A stretch of DNA of 64,000 bases from Diaphorobacter aerolatus (lineage in GTDB: Bacteria > Pseudomonadota > Gammaproteobacteria > Burkholderiales > Burkholderiaceae_C), in assembly GCF_014489535.1 (NCBI RefSeq), contig NZ_CP060783.1, positions 3,555,501-3,619,500 on the forward strand, given 5' to 3'. The translations under genes were made by a program, and so were the position numbers. Under the pieces are notes generated by a model that was not told the DNA's origin, did not search any database, and worked only from the letters and a program-made list of their open reading frames with translations. This document shows, in pieces, positions 49,129-59,134 of this stretch. The number at the start of each line of letters is the position of its first letter. Position 1 is the first letter of the stretch.

Positions 49129-50089
49129 GTGCTTTACAAGCGCAACCCCCAACTCAACAAGAACGGAGAGCTGGTCCATCTGCTCTCCACCGAAGGTCTG
49201 CCCCGGGACATCATCACGCATATCCTGGACACGGCCTCGAACTTCGTGAGCGTCAACGACCGCGAGGTCAAGAAGGTGCCGCTGTTGCGTGGCAAGAGCG
49301 TGTTCAACCTGTTCTTCGAGAACTCGACCCGCACGCGCACCACATTCGAGATCGCGGCCAAGCGGCTGTCGGCCGACGTGTTCAATCTGGACATCGCACG
49401 CAGTTCGGCCAGCAAGGGCGAATCGCTGCTGGACACCATCGCCAATCTCTCGGCGATGGCGGCCGATATCTTCGTCGTGCGCCACAGCGAATCGGGCGCG
49501 CCGTATCTGATCGCGCAGCATGTCGCGCCGCATGTGCATGTGGTGAATGCCGGTGACGGGCGTCACGCGCATCCCACGCAAGGGCTGCTCGACATGTACA
49601 CGATCCGCCACTACAAAAAGGATTTCTCGAACCTGACCGTGGCCATCGTCGGCGACGTGCTGCACTCGCGCGTGGCGCGTTCCGACATCCACGCACTCAC
49701 CACGCTCGGCGCGGCCGAGGTGCGCGTGGTGGGGCCGCGCACGCTGGTGCCTTCCGATCTGTCGCTCATGGGGTGAAGGTGTTTCACAGCCTTGAGGAAG
49801 GCATACGGGATTGCGACGTGGTGATCATGCTGCGCCTGCAGAACGAGCGCATGAGCGGCGCGTTGCTGCCATCGAGCCAGGAATATTTCAAGAGCTTTGG
49901 ACTGACCCCGAGAAGCTGCGCCTTGCCAAGCCCGATGCCATCGTGATGCATCCGGGGCCAATCAATCGCGGCGTGGAAATCGACTCCGCCGTGGTCGATG
50001 GACCGCAGTCGGTGATCCTGCCGCAGGTGACCTTCGGCATCGCGGTGCGCATGGCGGTGATGTCCATCGTTGCGGGCAACGAGGCCTGA
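49129..50089 (+). CDS. pyrB: Aspartate carbamoyltransferase catalytic chain PyrB (two frameshifts)
   Basis: Second step of pyrimidine synthesis. Carbamoyl-phosphate site: [18 protein letters not shown]. Further motifs: [62 protein letters not shown] and, after the breaks, [12 protein letters not shown]. One G in the run 49770-49773 and one base at 49916-49921 restore a continuous 320-aa chain. The GTG start follows pyrR by 2 bases. It should form a class A complex with the PyrC' protein encoded next. Confidence 0.92.
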
Positions 50090-50136
50090 GCGGGCAGGCA
50101 TGGCGATACAGCTACTGAAAATTTAGGCACTGAATC

Positions 50137-51429
50137 ATGAAGCTACTCATTCAGAACGGCCGCGTCATCGACCCGGCCAGCGGCCTCGACAAGGTCTGCA
50201 ATCTCGCCATCGCGGCGGGCCGCATCATTGCAGTCGACCGCGAGCCCAAGGACTTCACTCCCAACCGCGTGATCGACGCCAGTGACTGCTACGTGCTGCC
50301 CGGGCTGGTCGATCTCGCGGCGCGGCTGCGCGAGCCGGGATATGAACACGAAGGCATGCTCGAATCCGAAATGGCGGCGGCGGTCGCGGGCGGCGTGACC
50401 AGCCTCGTGTGCCCGCCGGACACCGATCCGGTGCTCGACGAACCGGGTCTCGTCGAGATGCTCAAGTTTCGCGCCGAAAAGCTGCATCAGGCGCGATTGT
50501 TTCCGCTCGGTGCGCTGACCCGGGGCTCAGGGCGAGGAACTCACCGAGATGGCCGAGCTGACCGAGTCCGGCTGCGTGGGGTTCACGCAGGCCGACGTGG
50601 CGCTCAAGAGCACGCAGGTGCTGCAGCGCGCGCTGCAATATGCAGCCACCTACGGGCACACCGTGTGGCTGCGCCCGCAGGAGCTGTACCTCGGTGGCGG
50701 CGTGGCGGCCAGCGGCCCGCTCGCGACGCGGCTAGGCCTGTCCGGCGTTCCCGTGGCGGCAGAGACGATTGCGCTGCATACCATCTTCGAGCTGCTCAAG
50801 GCGACGGGCGCACGCGTGCACCTGTGCCGCATCTCGAGCGCCGCAGGCATCGAGCTGGTGCGCGAGGCCAAGGCCGAAGGCCTGAACGTGACCTGTGATG
50901 TGAGCATCAATTCGCTGACCTTCACCGACACCGACATCGGCTACTTCGACAGCAGCGCGCGTCTGCTGCCGCCGCTGCGCCAGCAACGCGACCGCGACGC
51001 GCTGCGTGCCGCGCTGGCCGATGGCACCGTCGATGCGCTGGTGTCCGATCACACGCCGGTCGATGAGGACGCCAAGGTGCTGCCGTTTGCGGAAGCCGAG
51101 CCGGGTGCCACCGGGCTGGAGCTGCTGCTGTCGGCCGCGATCAAGTGGTCACAGGACGCCGAGGTGCCGCTGGCGCGCGCAGTCGGCGTGGTCACGGCGG
51201 AGCCTGCGCGCGTGCTGGGCGCAGCGCTGGGCACGCTGCAGGCGAGCGTGGGCCGTATCGTCGAAGGCGGCGTGGCCGATCTCTGTCTCGTCGATCCCGA
51301 TGCCTCCTGGGTGGTTGCGCCCGATGCATTGCGCAGCCAGGGCAAGCACACGCCATTCTCCGGTTACGAACTGCCCGCGCGCGTGAAGTGCACGCTCGTG
51401 GCGGACAGCTTGCGTTCGAGCGTTCCTGA
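50137..51429 (+). CDS. Non-catalytic dihydroorotase homologue PyrC' (PyrX), frameshifted
   Basis: Amidohydrolase-fold subunit that supports aspartate carbamoyltransferase assembly in pseudomonad-type complexes. The usual DLHVHLREPG metal motif is DLAARLREPG here, so the HxH ligands are lost, and MPNTNP is replaced by CPPDTDP. This is the signature of PyrC', not active PyrC. VSDHTPVDEDAK and FSGYELPARV remain. Frame breaks are near 50521-50532 (two bases missing; likely TRGLQGEE) and 51401-51405 (one G), giving 431 aa ending LAFERS. An active dihydroorotase must be encoded elsewhere. Confidence 0.86.
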
Positions 51430-51491
51430 TGGGCTGGATGGACAGACCAACGGACATACGCAAGTAAGCAAGCAAGCAAGGCAATACATCG

Positions 51492-52232
51492 ATGAAGCGA
51501 GGGGCGCTGGCCATCTGGCGATGTCTGCGGCTGCTGGCCCATGCGCTGCATGGGCTGCTGGTCGTGCTGCTGGTCTTTCCGCGCCTCACGCAACAGCAGC
51601 AGCAGGCGCGCGTGCAGGCGTGGGCGCTGAAACTGGTCACGCATGCGGGCGTCACGCTCGAAGTGCGGGGCGAGCCGGTGCTGGCTGGCCCAGTGCTGAT
51701 GGTCGCCAATCATCTTTCCTGGCTCGATATTCCGGTGCTGCATGCGGCGCGTTATTGCCGCTTCATCTCCAAGTCGGATGTGCGCGACTGGCCCATCGTC
51801 GGCGCGCTCGCCACGGCGGCCGGCACCCTGTACATCGAACGCACCTCGCGGCGAGATGCGCTGCGCATGGTGCAAAGCATGCACGAGGCACTTGAGCAGC
51901 GCGAAGTGCTGGCCGTGTTTCCCGAAGGTACCACGGGCAATGGCCGGGAACTGCTGCCGTTTCACGCCAATCTGCTACAGGCCGCCATCACCGCGCAGGC
52001 ACCTGTGCAACCCATCGGTATCCGCTTCGCAGACAGGCACACTGGCGAGGTCAGCTACGCGCCAAGCTATGTTGACGACGAAACGCTGCTCGGCTCCATC
52101 TGGCGCACCCTCGTGGCACCGCCGCTGGTGGCTGTCGTTCACTACGGGGCGCTGGAGATGCCCGACGATCAGGATCGCCGCACCTGGAGCCAGCATCTGC
52201 ATGCGCGCGTGGACGCGCTGCGCAAGGACTGA
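51492..52232 (+). CDS. 1-acyl-sn-glycerol-3-phosphate acyltransferase family protein (PlsC-like)
   Basis: Membrane-associated acyltransferase of 246 aa that would make phosphatidic acid from lysophosphatidic acid. The HX4D motif is NHLSWLDIP, the second block is GTLYIERTSRRDAL, and the third is FPEGTTGNGRELLPFH. An N-terminal hydrophobic segment (ALHGLLVVLLVFP) anchors it. It follows pyrC' by 62 bases. Acyl donor and exact substrate are not determinable; ornithine-lipid OlsA-type enzymes look similar. Confidence 0.87.
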   Translation: MKRGALAIWRCLRLLAHALHGLLVVLLVFPRLTQQQQQARVQAWALKLVTHAGVTLEVRGEPVLAGPVLMVANHLSWLDIPVLHAARYCRFISKSDVRDWPIVGALATAAGTLYIERTSRRDALRMVQSMHEALEQREVLAVFPEGTTGNGRELLPFHANLLQAAITAQAPVQPIGIRFADRHTGEVSYAPSYVDDETLLGSIWRTLVAPPLVAVVHYGALEMPDDQDRRTWSQHLHARVDALRKD

Positions 52233-52274
52233 GCGAAGCAGGCAAGGCGGTTTTTACCTGCGTACACTGATCGC

Positions 52275-52660
52275 ATGACCACGCCGCATACTCCCCATTC
52301 CTCCGATTCCATCACCATCTATCACAACGCACGTTGCAGCAACTCGCGCGGAGCGCTCGCCATCCTGCGTGAGCACGGCATCGAGCCGCGAATCGTGGAC
52401 TACATTGCCGAGCCGCTGAAGGCGGCCGAGCTGACTGCGTTGATCAAGAAGCTCGGAATGCCGGTGCAGGACATCATGCGCACCAAGGAGGCGGTCTACA
52501 CGGAACTGGGACTGGGCCTCGAAGGCATCACGGATGCGCAACGAATCGCCGCCATCGCCGCCCACCCGGTGCTGCTGAACCGGCCCATCGTCGAGCGCGG
52601 GATAGCGCCGTGCTCTGCCGCCCCCCGGAACGCGTGCTCGCGCTCTTGGGAAAAGAGTAG
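52275..52660 (+). CDS. arsC: Arsenate reductase family (ArsC/Spx-like) protein, frameshifted at 3' end
   Basis: Thioredoxin-fold ArsC protein, 128 aa after repair. ITIYHNARCSNSRGALAIL contains the catalytic Cys with CSNS, and KLGMPVQDIMRTKEAVYTELGL and HPVLLNRPIVERG are the arsenate-site segments. The sequence ends in a wrong frame here; adding one G to the run 52599-52601 gives VERGDSAVLCRPPERVLALLGKE and a TAG at 52658. No ars regulator or efflux gene lies nearby, so a housekeeping ArsC/YfgD-like role is as likely as arsenic resistance. Confidence 0.86.
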
Positions 52661-52769
52661 AAATCCCGAGGATCTCTGGGCGGCCCTAAGTCTGCCTTAA
52701 GTCAGCATCGCCAAACTTGCCTTCCATGGAACTCCGGTAGAGGTCCGCTTAAGCAAAGGCAGTTTGAAC

Positions 52770-54311
52770 ATGAATACGATTTTGAAAACTCCACGCGGTC
52801 TGGTCGCTGCGTTGGTAATGGCCGGTGTCATCGGTGGCGCGGGTGCCGGACTGGTGACCACGCACCTGGCCAGTGCCCAGCAATCGCCAGCGCCAGCCGT
52901 GGCGACGGCGGTGAGTGCGCCCTCGGGCGCGCCTGGCGCGGCCACCTTGCCCAGTTTCGCGCAAATCACGTCGCAGTATGGGCCTGCGGTGGTGAACATC
53001 AGCGTGAGCGGCACGCGCCATGCGAGCGCCAGCACTGATGATGACGCCGACGACGACACGCCTGCAGCCGCGCAGCGGCAACAACCGGGCATGGATCCCA
53101 ACGATCCGTTCTATCAGTTCTTCCGCCAATTCGGCATCCCGGGTGGTGGCGGCATGCAGCAGCGGCAGATGCCGCGCGACGTTCCGGTCCGTGGCGAAGG
53201 CTCGGGTTTCATCGTGAGTGCCGATGGCCTCGTGTTGACCAACGCCCATGTGGTGAAGGATGCGGAGACGGTCACGGTGAAGCTCACCGATCGTCGCGAG
53301 TTCAAGGCCAAGGTGCTCGGCGCCGATCCCAAGACCGACGTGGCGGTGCTCAAGATCGATGCCAAGGATCTACCCACCGTGAAGCTCGGCGACACGCAGT
53401 CCATCAACGTTGGCGACTGGGTGCTTGCGATTGGATCGCCGTTCGGTTTTGAGAACAGCGTGACGGCGGGCGTCGTCAGTGCCAAGGGGCGCTCGTTGCC
53501 CGACGATAGTTCGGTGCCGTTCATCCAGACCGACGTGGCGGTGAATCCGGGCAACTCGGGTGGTCCGCTGTTCAATGCGCGTGGCGAAGTCGTGGGCATC
53601 AACTCGCAGATCTACAGCCGCTCGGGTGGCTATCAAGGCCTGTCGTTCGCGATACCGATCGAGGTGGCTTCCAAGGTGCAATCGCAGATCGTGAAGACCG
53701 GCAAGGTGGAACATGCCAAGCTGGGCGTGACGGTGCAGGAAGTGAACCAGACCCTGGCCGATTCGTTCGGGCTGGATCGTCCGGAGGGCGCGCTGGTTTC
53801 GAGCGTGGAAAAGGGCGGCCCTGCCGACAAGGCGGGCTTGAAATCGGGCGACGTGATTCGCAGCGTCAACGGCCAGAAAATCATCGGTTCGGGTGACCTG
53901 CCTGCGATGGTGAGTCTGGCGACACCGGGCTCGAAGGTGGACATGCAGGTGTGGCGCCAGGGCAAGCCCGAAGACATCGTCGCGACACTCGGCAATGCCA
54001 GTGACAAGGCGGTCAAGGTCGCGGGTGCCGATGACAAGGTCGCGCCCGGCAAGCTGGGCGTGGCGCTGCGTGCGCTGCAGCCCGAAGAACGCAAGCAGCT
54101 CGGTGCCGATGGCGGCATGCTGATCGAGCGCGCACAGGGGCCGGCTGCCAAGGCCGGCATCCAGGCCGGCGACGTGCTGTTGTCCATCAACGGCACGCCC
54201 GCCAGGGACGTGGATCAGGTGCGCGAGGCCATCGCCAAGGCGGGCAAGTCGGTCGCGCTGCTGGTGCAACGCGACGGCTCTCGCATCTTCGTGCCGGTGC
54301 AGTTAGGATAG
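52770..54311 (+). CDS. Periplasmic serine endoprotease DegP/HtrA (MucD-like)
   Basis: Do-family protease/chaperone of 513 aa. The N-terminal hydrophobic leader is LVAALVMAGVIGGAGAGLV. The catalytic triad is His160 (LTNAHVV), Asp190 (KTDVAVL) and Ser263 (NPGNSGGPLF). An LA-loop insert with FYQFFRQFG precedes the protease core, and two PDZ domains lie at about 300-395 and 415-510. ATG 52770 is used, not the TTG two codons before. It degrades misfolded envelope proteins. A terminator follows. Confidence 0.94.
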   Translation: MNTILKTPRGLVAALVMAGVIGGAGAGLVTTHLASAQQSPAPAVATAVSAPSGAPGAATLPSFAQITSQYGPAVVNISVSGTRHASASTDDDADDDTPAAAQRQQPGMDPNDPFYQFFRQFGIPGGGGMQQRQMPRDVPVRGEGSGFIVSADGLVLTNAHVVKDAETVTVKLTDRREFKAKVLGADPKTDVAVLKIDAKDLPTVKLGDTQSINVGDWVLAIGSPFGFENSVTAGVVSAKGRSLPDDSSVPFIQTDVAVNPGNSGGPLFNARGEVVGINSQIYSRSGGYQGLSFAIPIEVASKVQSQIVKTGKVEHAKLGVTVQEVNQTLADSFGLDRPEGALVSSVEKGGPADKAGLKSGDVIRSVNGQKIIGSGDLPAMVSLATPGSKVDMQVWRQGKPEDIVATLGNASDKAVKVAGADDKVAPGKLGVALRALQPEERKQLGADGGMLIERAQGPAAKAGIQAGDVLLSINGTPARDVDQVREAIAKAGKSVALLVQRDGSRIFVPVQLG

Positions 54312-54333
54312 ACGCACGGCTGCGCTGTGATTC

Positions 54334-54366
54334 AGGGCTTCGCCGTCACCGACGGCGAAGCCCTTT
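54334..54366 (+). terminator. Intrinsic terminator after degP
   Basis: Perfect 14-base arms AGGGCTTCGCCGTC and GACGGCGAAGCCCT with a 3-base loop, followed by a short T-rich tail, 23 bases after the stop. It separates degP from the two-component operon. Confidence 0.85.
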
Positions 54367-54407
54367 CTACAATCCGACTTTGGATTCATTCAGCCCATTC
54401 ACAAGAC

Positions 54408-55064
54408 ATGCGCCTGCTGCTCGTAGAAGACGACACCATGATCGGCGAAGCCGTGCAGGAACTGCTGCGCGCCGAGCATTACGCGGTCGATTGGGCGCGG
54501 GACGGCGGGGCCGCCGATACGGCCTTGCGCACGCAGTCCTACGATCTGGTGCTGCTCGATCTGGGACTGCCGGGACGCGATGGTTTGTCCGTGCTGCGCG
54601 ACATGCGTACCCGCCGCGACCGTACGCCGGTGCTGATCGCCACCGCGCGCGATGCGGTTCAGCAGCGCGTGCAGGGACTCGATGCGGGTGCCGATGACTA
54701 TCTGCTCAAGCCCTATGACATGGACGAGTTGCTGGCCCGCATTCGCGCCCTCACACGCCGCGCGGCGGGACGTGCGGAGCCGAGCTACGAACACGAGGGC
54801 GTGAAGATCATTCCCGCCACGCGCGAGGCGACGGTCAACGGGCACGCGGTGATCCTGTCGGCGCGTGAATGGGCCGTGCTCGAACCATTGCTGGCGCGTC
54901 CGGGTGCGGTGCTGTCTCGCGCGCAACTCGAGGACAAGCTCTACGGATGGGGGGACGAGGTCAGCAGCAACGCAGTCGAGGTCTATATCCACGGTCTGCG
55001 CAGAAAGCTCGGTGCGGGCATCATCATCAACGTGCGTGGCGTTGGCTACATGGTGCCCACATGA
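54408..55064 (+). CDS. OmpR-family response regulator (QseB/PmrA-like)
   Basis: A 218-aa regulator. The receiver has acidic pair LLLVEDDTMIG, phospho-acceptor Asp51 in LVLLDLGLPGRDG and YLLKPYDMDELL; the C-terminal winged helix has LSAREWAVLEPLLARPGAVLSR and EVYIHGLRRKLG. ATG 54408 was chosen; the 27-codon upstream extension runs through the degP terminator. It is followed by its kinase and a phospholipase D gene in one operon. The output is unknown; membrane stress or lipid modification is a reasonable guess from the neighbour. Confidence 0.91.
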   Translation: MRLLLVEDDTMIGEAVQELLRAEHYAVDWARDGGAADTALRTQSYDLVLLDLGLPGRDGLSVLRDMRTRRDRTPVLIATARDAVQQRVQGLDAGADDYLLKPYDMDELLARIRALTRRAAGRAEPSYEHEGVKIIPATREATVNGHAVILSAREWAVLEPLLARPGAVLSRAQLEDKLYGWGDEVSSNAVEVYIHGLRRKLGAGIIINVRGVGYMVPT

Positions 55065-55110
55065 CGAGTCGCGCATCGCGATGTGTCGCACATTCCTTCA
55101 TGGGGCGCGC

Positions 55111-56526
55111 ATGAACCGCAGGCCAGGCCACAGCCTGGTTCCCAGGTCGCTTGGCAAGCGACTGCTGCTCTTCATCTGCGCGGCGATTGCGCTCACGGCC
55201 ATGTTGCAGGCGGCATTCGCCTATCGCAACGCGCTGGAGCAGACCGATACGCTGTTTGACTACCAGATGCAGCAGACCGCCTTCGCCTTGCGCGCGGGCC
55301 TGCCGGTCGATGCGCGGGGCCGGGCGCAGGGCGCGCCGTCGGAAAACGAGAATCACGAGTTCATCGTGCAGGTCTGGACCAACGAGGGGCTGCGCATTTT
55401 CGAATCCGCATTCGGCGCGGCACTGCCGCAAAATGCCGTGCTGGGCTTTGCCGATATTCCTGCGCGCGGAACGCTGTACCGCGTCTTTTCGCTACAAACC
55501 CGCTCTCAGGTGATCCAGGTGGCGCAGGACATGCGCGTGCGGCGCAAGCTGGCGCGCGATGCGGCCTGGCGCAGCCTGGTGCCGATTGCGTTGCTCGCGC
55601 CGCTGCTCGCGCTGGCCGTGTGGTGGGTGGTGCGCTCGTCGCTCGCGCCGATGCAGCGCGTGCGCGGCGAGATCGCATCGCGCCGCCCGCAGGACCTTTC
55701 GCCCGTGCGCACCGACGGCCTGCCCGAGGAGGTGCAGCCGCTGGTTGGCGAGCTCAATGCGCTGCTCTTGCGCATGCAGCACGCGTTCGAGGCGCAACAG
55801 CATTTCGTCGCCGATGCGGCGCACGAGTTGCGCTCGCCGCTGGCGGCCCTGCGGCTTCAGGTGCAGGGCCTGCAACGCGCGGGCGATGACGCAACGCGCG
55901 CCCAGGCCGCCGCGCGGCTGGTGGCGGGCATCGATCGTGCGACCAAGCTGGTGGAGCAACTGATGGTGCTCGCGCGCCAGGAAGAACGGGCGGCCAGTGG
56001 CGCAGCGCACGAGCCGGTACGCCTTGACTTGCTGGCTGCACAGGCGGTTGCAGATGCCGCGCCTTTTGCCCTGCAACGCCGCATCGATCTGGGCCTCGCG
56101 CAGGCCGATACCGTCACCGTGACGGGGCAATCAGACGCGTTGCGCATCCTGCTGCGCAACCTGATCGACAACGCCATCAAATACACGCCCGAAGGCGGCA
56201 CGGTCGATGTGCGCGTGCAGGCGCTCGAAGGCCAGGCGCGGCTGATCGTGGACGACAGCGGCCCCGGTATTCCTCCCGACGAGCGCGCCGATGCCATGCG
56301 GCGCTTTCATCGCACGCGGCAGGACGGCGCGCCGCAGGTGCAGGGCAGCGGTCTGGGCCTCGCGATTGTCGACACCATCGCGCGCGCGCATGCTGCCAGC
56401 ATTGCACTCGATACCGCGCCCGAGTGGGGCGGCCTGCGTGTGATGCTGAGCATGCCCTGCGCAGACACCGCGCCTCTCGCCGCGACCGAATCTACGGCAG
56501 GGCCGACGCTCGGCGAGCGCCCATGA
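55111..56526 (+). CDS. Sensor histidine kinase (QseC/TctE-like)
   Basis: Two-pass membrane kinase, 471 aa from ATG 55111. Transmembrane 1 is at about 17-38 (LLLFICAAIALTAMLQAAFA), the sensor region has LFDYQMQQTAFALRAG (2CSK-N type), and transmembrane 2 is at about 156-175. The dimerisation His238 is in FVADAAHELRSPLAALRLQ; N, G1 and G2 boxes are NLIDNAIKYTPEGG, DDSGPGIP and GSGLGLAIV. An in-frame ATG at 55081 is possible. Its TGA overlaps the next start (ATGA). Confidence 0.9.
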   Translation: MNRRPGHSLVPRSLGKRLLLFICAAIALTAMLQAAFAYRNALEQTDTLFDYQMQQTAFALRAGLPVDARGRAQGAPSENENHEFIVQVWTNEGLRIFESAFGAALPQNAVLGFADIPARGTLYRVFSLQTRSQVIQVAQDMRVRRKLARDAAWRSLVPIALLAPLLALAVWWVVRSSLAPMQRVRGEIASRRPQDLSPVRTDGLPEEVQPLVGELNALLLRMQHAFEAQQHFVADAAHELRSPLAALRLQVQGLQRAGDDATRAQAAARLVAGIDRATKLVEQLMVLARQEERAASGAAHEPVRLDLLAAQAVADAAPFALQRRIDLGLAQADTVTVTGQSDALRILLRNLIDNAIKYTPEGGTVDVRVQALEGQARLIVDDSGPGIPPDERADAMRRFHRTRQDGAPQVQGSGLGLAIVDTIARAHAASIALDTAPEWGGLRVMLSMPCADTAPLAATESTAGPTLGERP

Positions 56527-57908
56527 TTCGCGTCGCGCTTTTCTCTGCACTCAGCCATACGATCTTCGTGGTCGTGGGTCTGCTTGTCTATGTGCTGACG
56601 ACGCGCATCGGCCACCAGCGCAGGCCGCCGTCTTCGGCGATTGGCTGGGTGATCGGCATCGTGGCGTTTCCCTATATCGCCGTGCCACTGTTTCTGGTGC
56701 TCGGTTCACGCAAGTTCAAGCGGCCCGAGCGGCATCTCCGCAGTGCCATCGAGCCGCCCCCGGGAGGCGGTCCGGTGTGGGTCACGCAATTGCTCGCGAG
56801 CATGGAGTTGCCCGGGCCTGCGCACAATGAAATGCTGGTCTGGCATGACGACGGACCTGAAGCTTTGCAACGTCTGCTCGCACTGGTGGATGGGGCGCAA
56901 CAGCGGCTCGATCTGAGCACTTTCATTTTCGGCAATGACGAGGTCGGCGACGCCGTGGTCGAGGCGCTGATTCGCTGCACCCAGCGCGGTGTGCGCGTGC
57001 GATTGCTGATCGATGCCATCGGAAGCGTGAAGACGCGTGCAGGCACCTTGCGGCGATTGCGCGCGCACGGTGTGCGGGTGCGGCGCTTCATGCCCTTGCT
57101 GCACAACCCGCGCCAAGGGCGATTGAATCTGCGCAATCACCGCAAGGTGGTGGTGGCCGATGGCTGGCATGTGTGGAGCGGCGGGCGCAACCTCGCGGTG
57201 GAATACTTCTGCGACCGCCCCGACGCTCCCGCGTGGCTCGATCTGACGCACGAGGCGCGCGGTGATCTCGCGGTGGAGGCCGCCGCGCAATTCGATCTGG
57301 ACTGGCGCACCGCGAGCGGAAGGCGGCGCGGCGTGAGCGGGCCGCCTCCGTACACGCCGGTGATTTCCGAGGGACCTTGCGCGCAATGGGTGGCCAGCGG
57401 CCCTGACCATGCGGACGACACGGTGCACGCGCTGCTGCTGGCCGCCGCCTACCACGCGCAGCAACGCATTCTCGCGGTCACCCCGTATTTCGTGCCCGAC
57501 GATGCCTTGCTCTACGCGTGGTGCATGGCAAGTCGGCGCGGCGTGGACGTGAACGTGCTGGTGCCCGCGCGATCCAATCACCTGCTCGCCGACTGGGCGC
57601 GAGGCCGCGCGCTGCGCGAGTTGTGCGCATCCGGCGGCAAGGTGTGGCTGCTGCCGCAGATGGCACACGCCAAGGCCGTGGTGGTCGATGATGACCTTGC
57701 GTTGTCGGGCTCGTTGAATCTCGACGGACGCAGCCTGTTTCTGAACTACGAAGTCATGACCGCCTTCTATTCAACCGAGCAGGTGCAGTGGCTCGTCGGC
57801 TGGTTCGAGCGGCAGATCGCGACCGCCACGCCGTTCAACGCGCGGCAGCCGGGACTGCTGCGCGACATGGGCGAAGGGCTGGTGCGCTCAGTGGGCTTTC
57901 AACTGTAG
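56523..57908 (+). CDS. Phospholipase D/cardiolipin synthase family protein
   Basis: A 461-aa membrane enzyme. Two N-terminal hydrophobic helices (TIFVVVGLLVYVL; IGWVIGIVAFPYIAVPLFLVLG) precede two HKD half-sites: NHRKVVVADG with GGRN, and AHAKAVVVDDDLALSGSLNLDGRS. This layout matches bacterial cardiolipin synthases, which condense phosphatidylglycerols. The first HKD reads HxK-x4-D as expected. It is coupled to the sensor kinase gene by a 4-base overlap, so lipid remodelling may be under two-component control. Confidence 0.87.
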   Translation: MIRVALFSALSHTIFVVVGLLVYVLTTRIGHQRRPPSSAIGWVIGIVAFPYIAVPLFLVLGSRKFKRPERHLRSAIEPPPGGGPVWVTQLLASMELPGPAHNEMLVWHDDGPEALQRLLALVDGAQQRLDLSTFIFGNDEVGDAVVEALIRCTQRGVRVRLLIDAIGSVKTRAGTLRRLRAHGVRVRRFMPLLHNPRQGRLNLRNHRKVVVADGWHVWSGGRNLAVEYFCDRPDAPAWLDLTHEARGDLAVEAAAQFDLDWRTASGRRRGVSGPPPYTPVISEGPCAQWVASGPDHADDTVHALLLAAAYHAQQRILAVTPYFVPDDALLYAWCMASRRGVDVNVLVPARSNHLLADWARGRALRELCASGGKVWLLPQMAHAKAVVVDDDLALSGSLNLDGRSLFLNYEVMTAFYSTEQVQWLVGWFERQIATATPFNARQPGLLRDMGEGLVRSVGFQL

Positions 57909-57957
57909 GCACCGGGTCGTCGTTCGTCCCTGTCCATGCGCTCCGTCTGTCTTGCAG

Positions 57958-58901
57958 TCACTTCGAGGCCCGTAGCGACACGCCATCCAGCGAGGGGGCA
58001 TGCGTCGAGGGAAGGGGCGAGGTCACCGGTTGGCCAAAACGCGAGGTCGCACCACCCGCGCCCGCCGCCTCACCGCGCAAATGCGCTTCCCATTGCTCGC
58101 GTGCTTCGTGAACTTCTTCGGTGGTGCGGGCCACGAAATTCCACCAGATGATGATGGCCTCATCCATCGGCTCGCCACCGATCACGATGAGCCGACTGCC
58201 CGGCGCGCACTCCAGCGTGACCGATGTCGCCCCTTGGGGATGTAGAGCAATTGCTCATCGGAAAGCGGTTCGCCGTTGACGCTCACGCGGCCCGACAACG
58301 CCATCACTGCATGCTCGAAATCCTCGCGCAGAGGCATCGTCGCCCTGGCATCGGCGCTGTCTGCCGGTGCGTGCAGATCGACCGCCATGAGGGGCGAATG
58401 CACTTCGGCAGGGGCTGTGAACCCCAGCGCCTCTCCGGCCAGCACGGTTGCGTCAAAGTCGCCCACGCGGGTCTTGGGCAGATCAGGGTAGTGCTGAAAA
58501 CGTGGCGCGCACTGGCGGTGCGAATCGGGCAGCGCAATCCACAGTTGCGTCGCATGGATGCCCCAAGGCTCCTGGCTTTCTTCCGAGTGCGCGATGCCAT
58601 GTCCGGCTGTCATCAAATTGACCTGATTGGGACGGATGATCTGCTCGCTGCCCAGACTGTCACGATGCAGCAATTCGCCCCGGATCATCCATGTGAACGT
58701 CTGCAGCCCGATATGCGGATGCGGACCCACCTGCATGCCCGGTGGCGCAGGATCGGCTGGCCCTGCATGATCGAGAAAGCACCACGCCCCGACCTTGCGC
58801 AAACTGCGCTGGGGAATCGCGCGATGAATGGGAATGCCACCGACATCGGCGATACGGGTGGGCAAATGCTGAGGCAGGGATGTCGAGTTGGAGTCGCTCA
58901 T
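57958..58901 (-). CDS. Pirin family protein, paralogue 2 (frameshifted)
   Basis: Bicupin, 314 aa after repair. The pirin core is GAWCFLDHAGPADPAPPGMQ and GPHPHIGLQTFTWMIRGELLHRDS, with NLMTAGHGIAHSEES. The C-terminal cupin continues GGEPMDEAIIIWWNFVARTTEEVHEA in another frame; one C added to the run at 58230-58233 joins IPKG to ATSVTLECAPGSRL. It has the longer C-terminal region of the YhaK/YhhW-like pirins and differs from the paralogue at 12249-13130. A divergent small gene starts 233 bases away. Confidence 0.87.
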
Positions 58902-59134
58902 TGTGGGGTCATCGAGGTGGATTGGAATTTTTGAAGTATCGTGCGGCGTGGCATATCTATCAAAGCATTCCGCCGAATGGGCGGTGGTCTTTGCAGTCAG
59001 TTACACGCCGTGAAAAAGTCTGCGTGTTCTCTGACATGTGATGACTTCATGCACATTTATGCTGCAACCCATCTCACACCCGCTGGCCGTCGTGGTTCGG
59101 TGTGGTGCAAGCGAGCACAACCCTAGGAAGATTC

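Noticed and set aside
51430..51895. PyrC' read-through into the acyltransferase gene
   Set aside because: It results from the missing G at 51401-51405. With it restored, PyrC' stops at 51429 and the acyltransferase has its own start and motifs in another frame.
52661..52769. Sigma-E type promoter before degP (GGAACTCC)
   Set aside because: A GGAACT hexamer is present at 52727, but no matching -10 element at the expected spacing could be supported.
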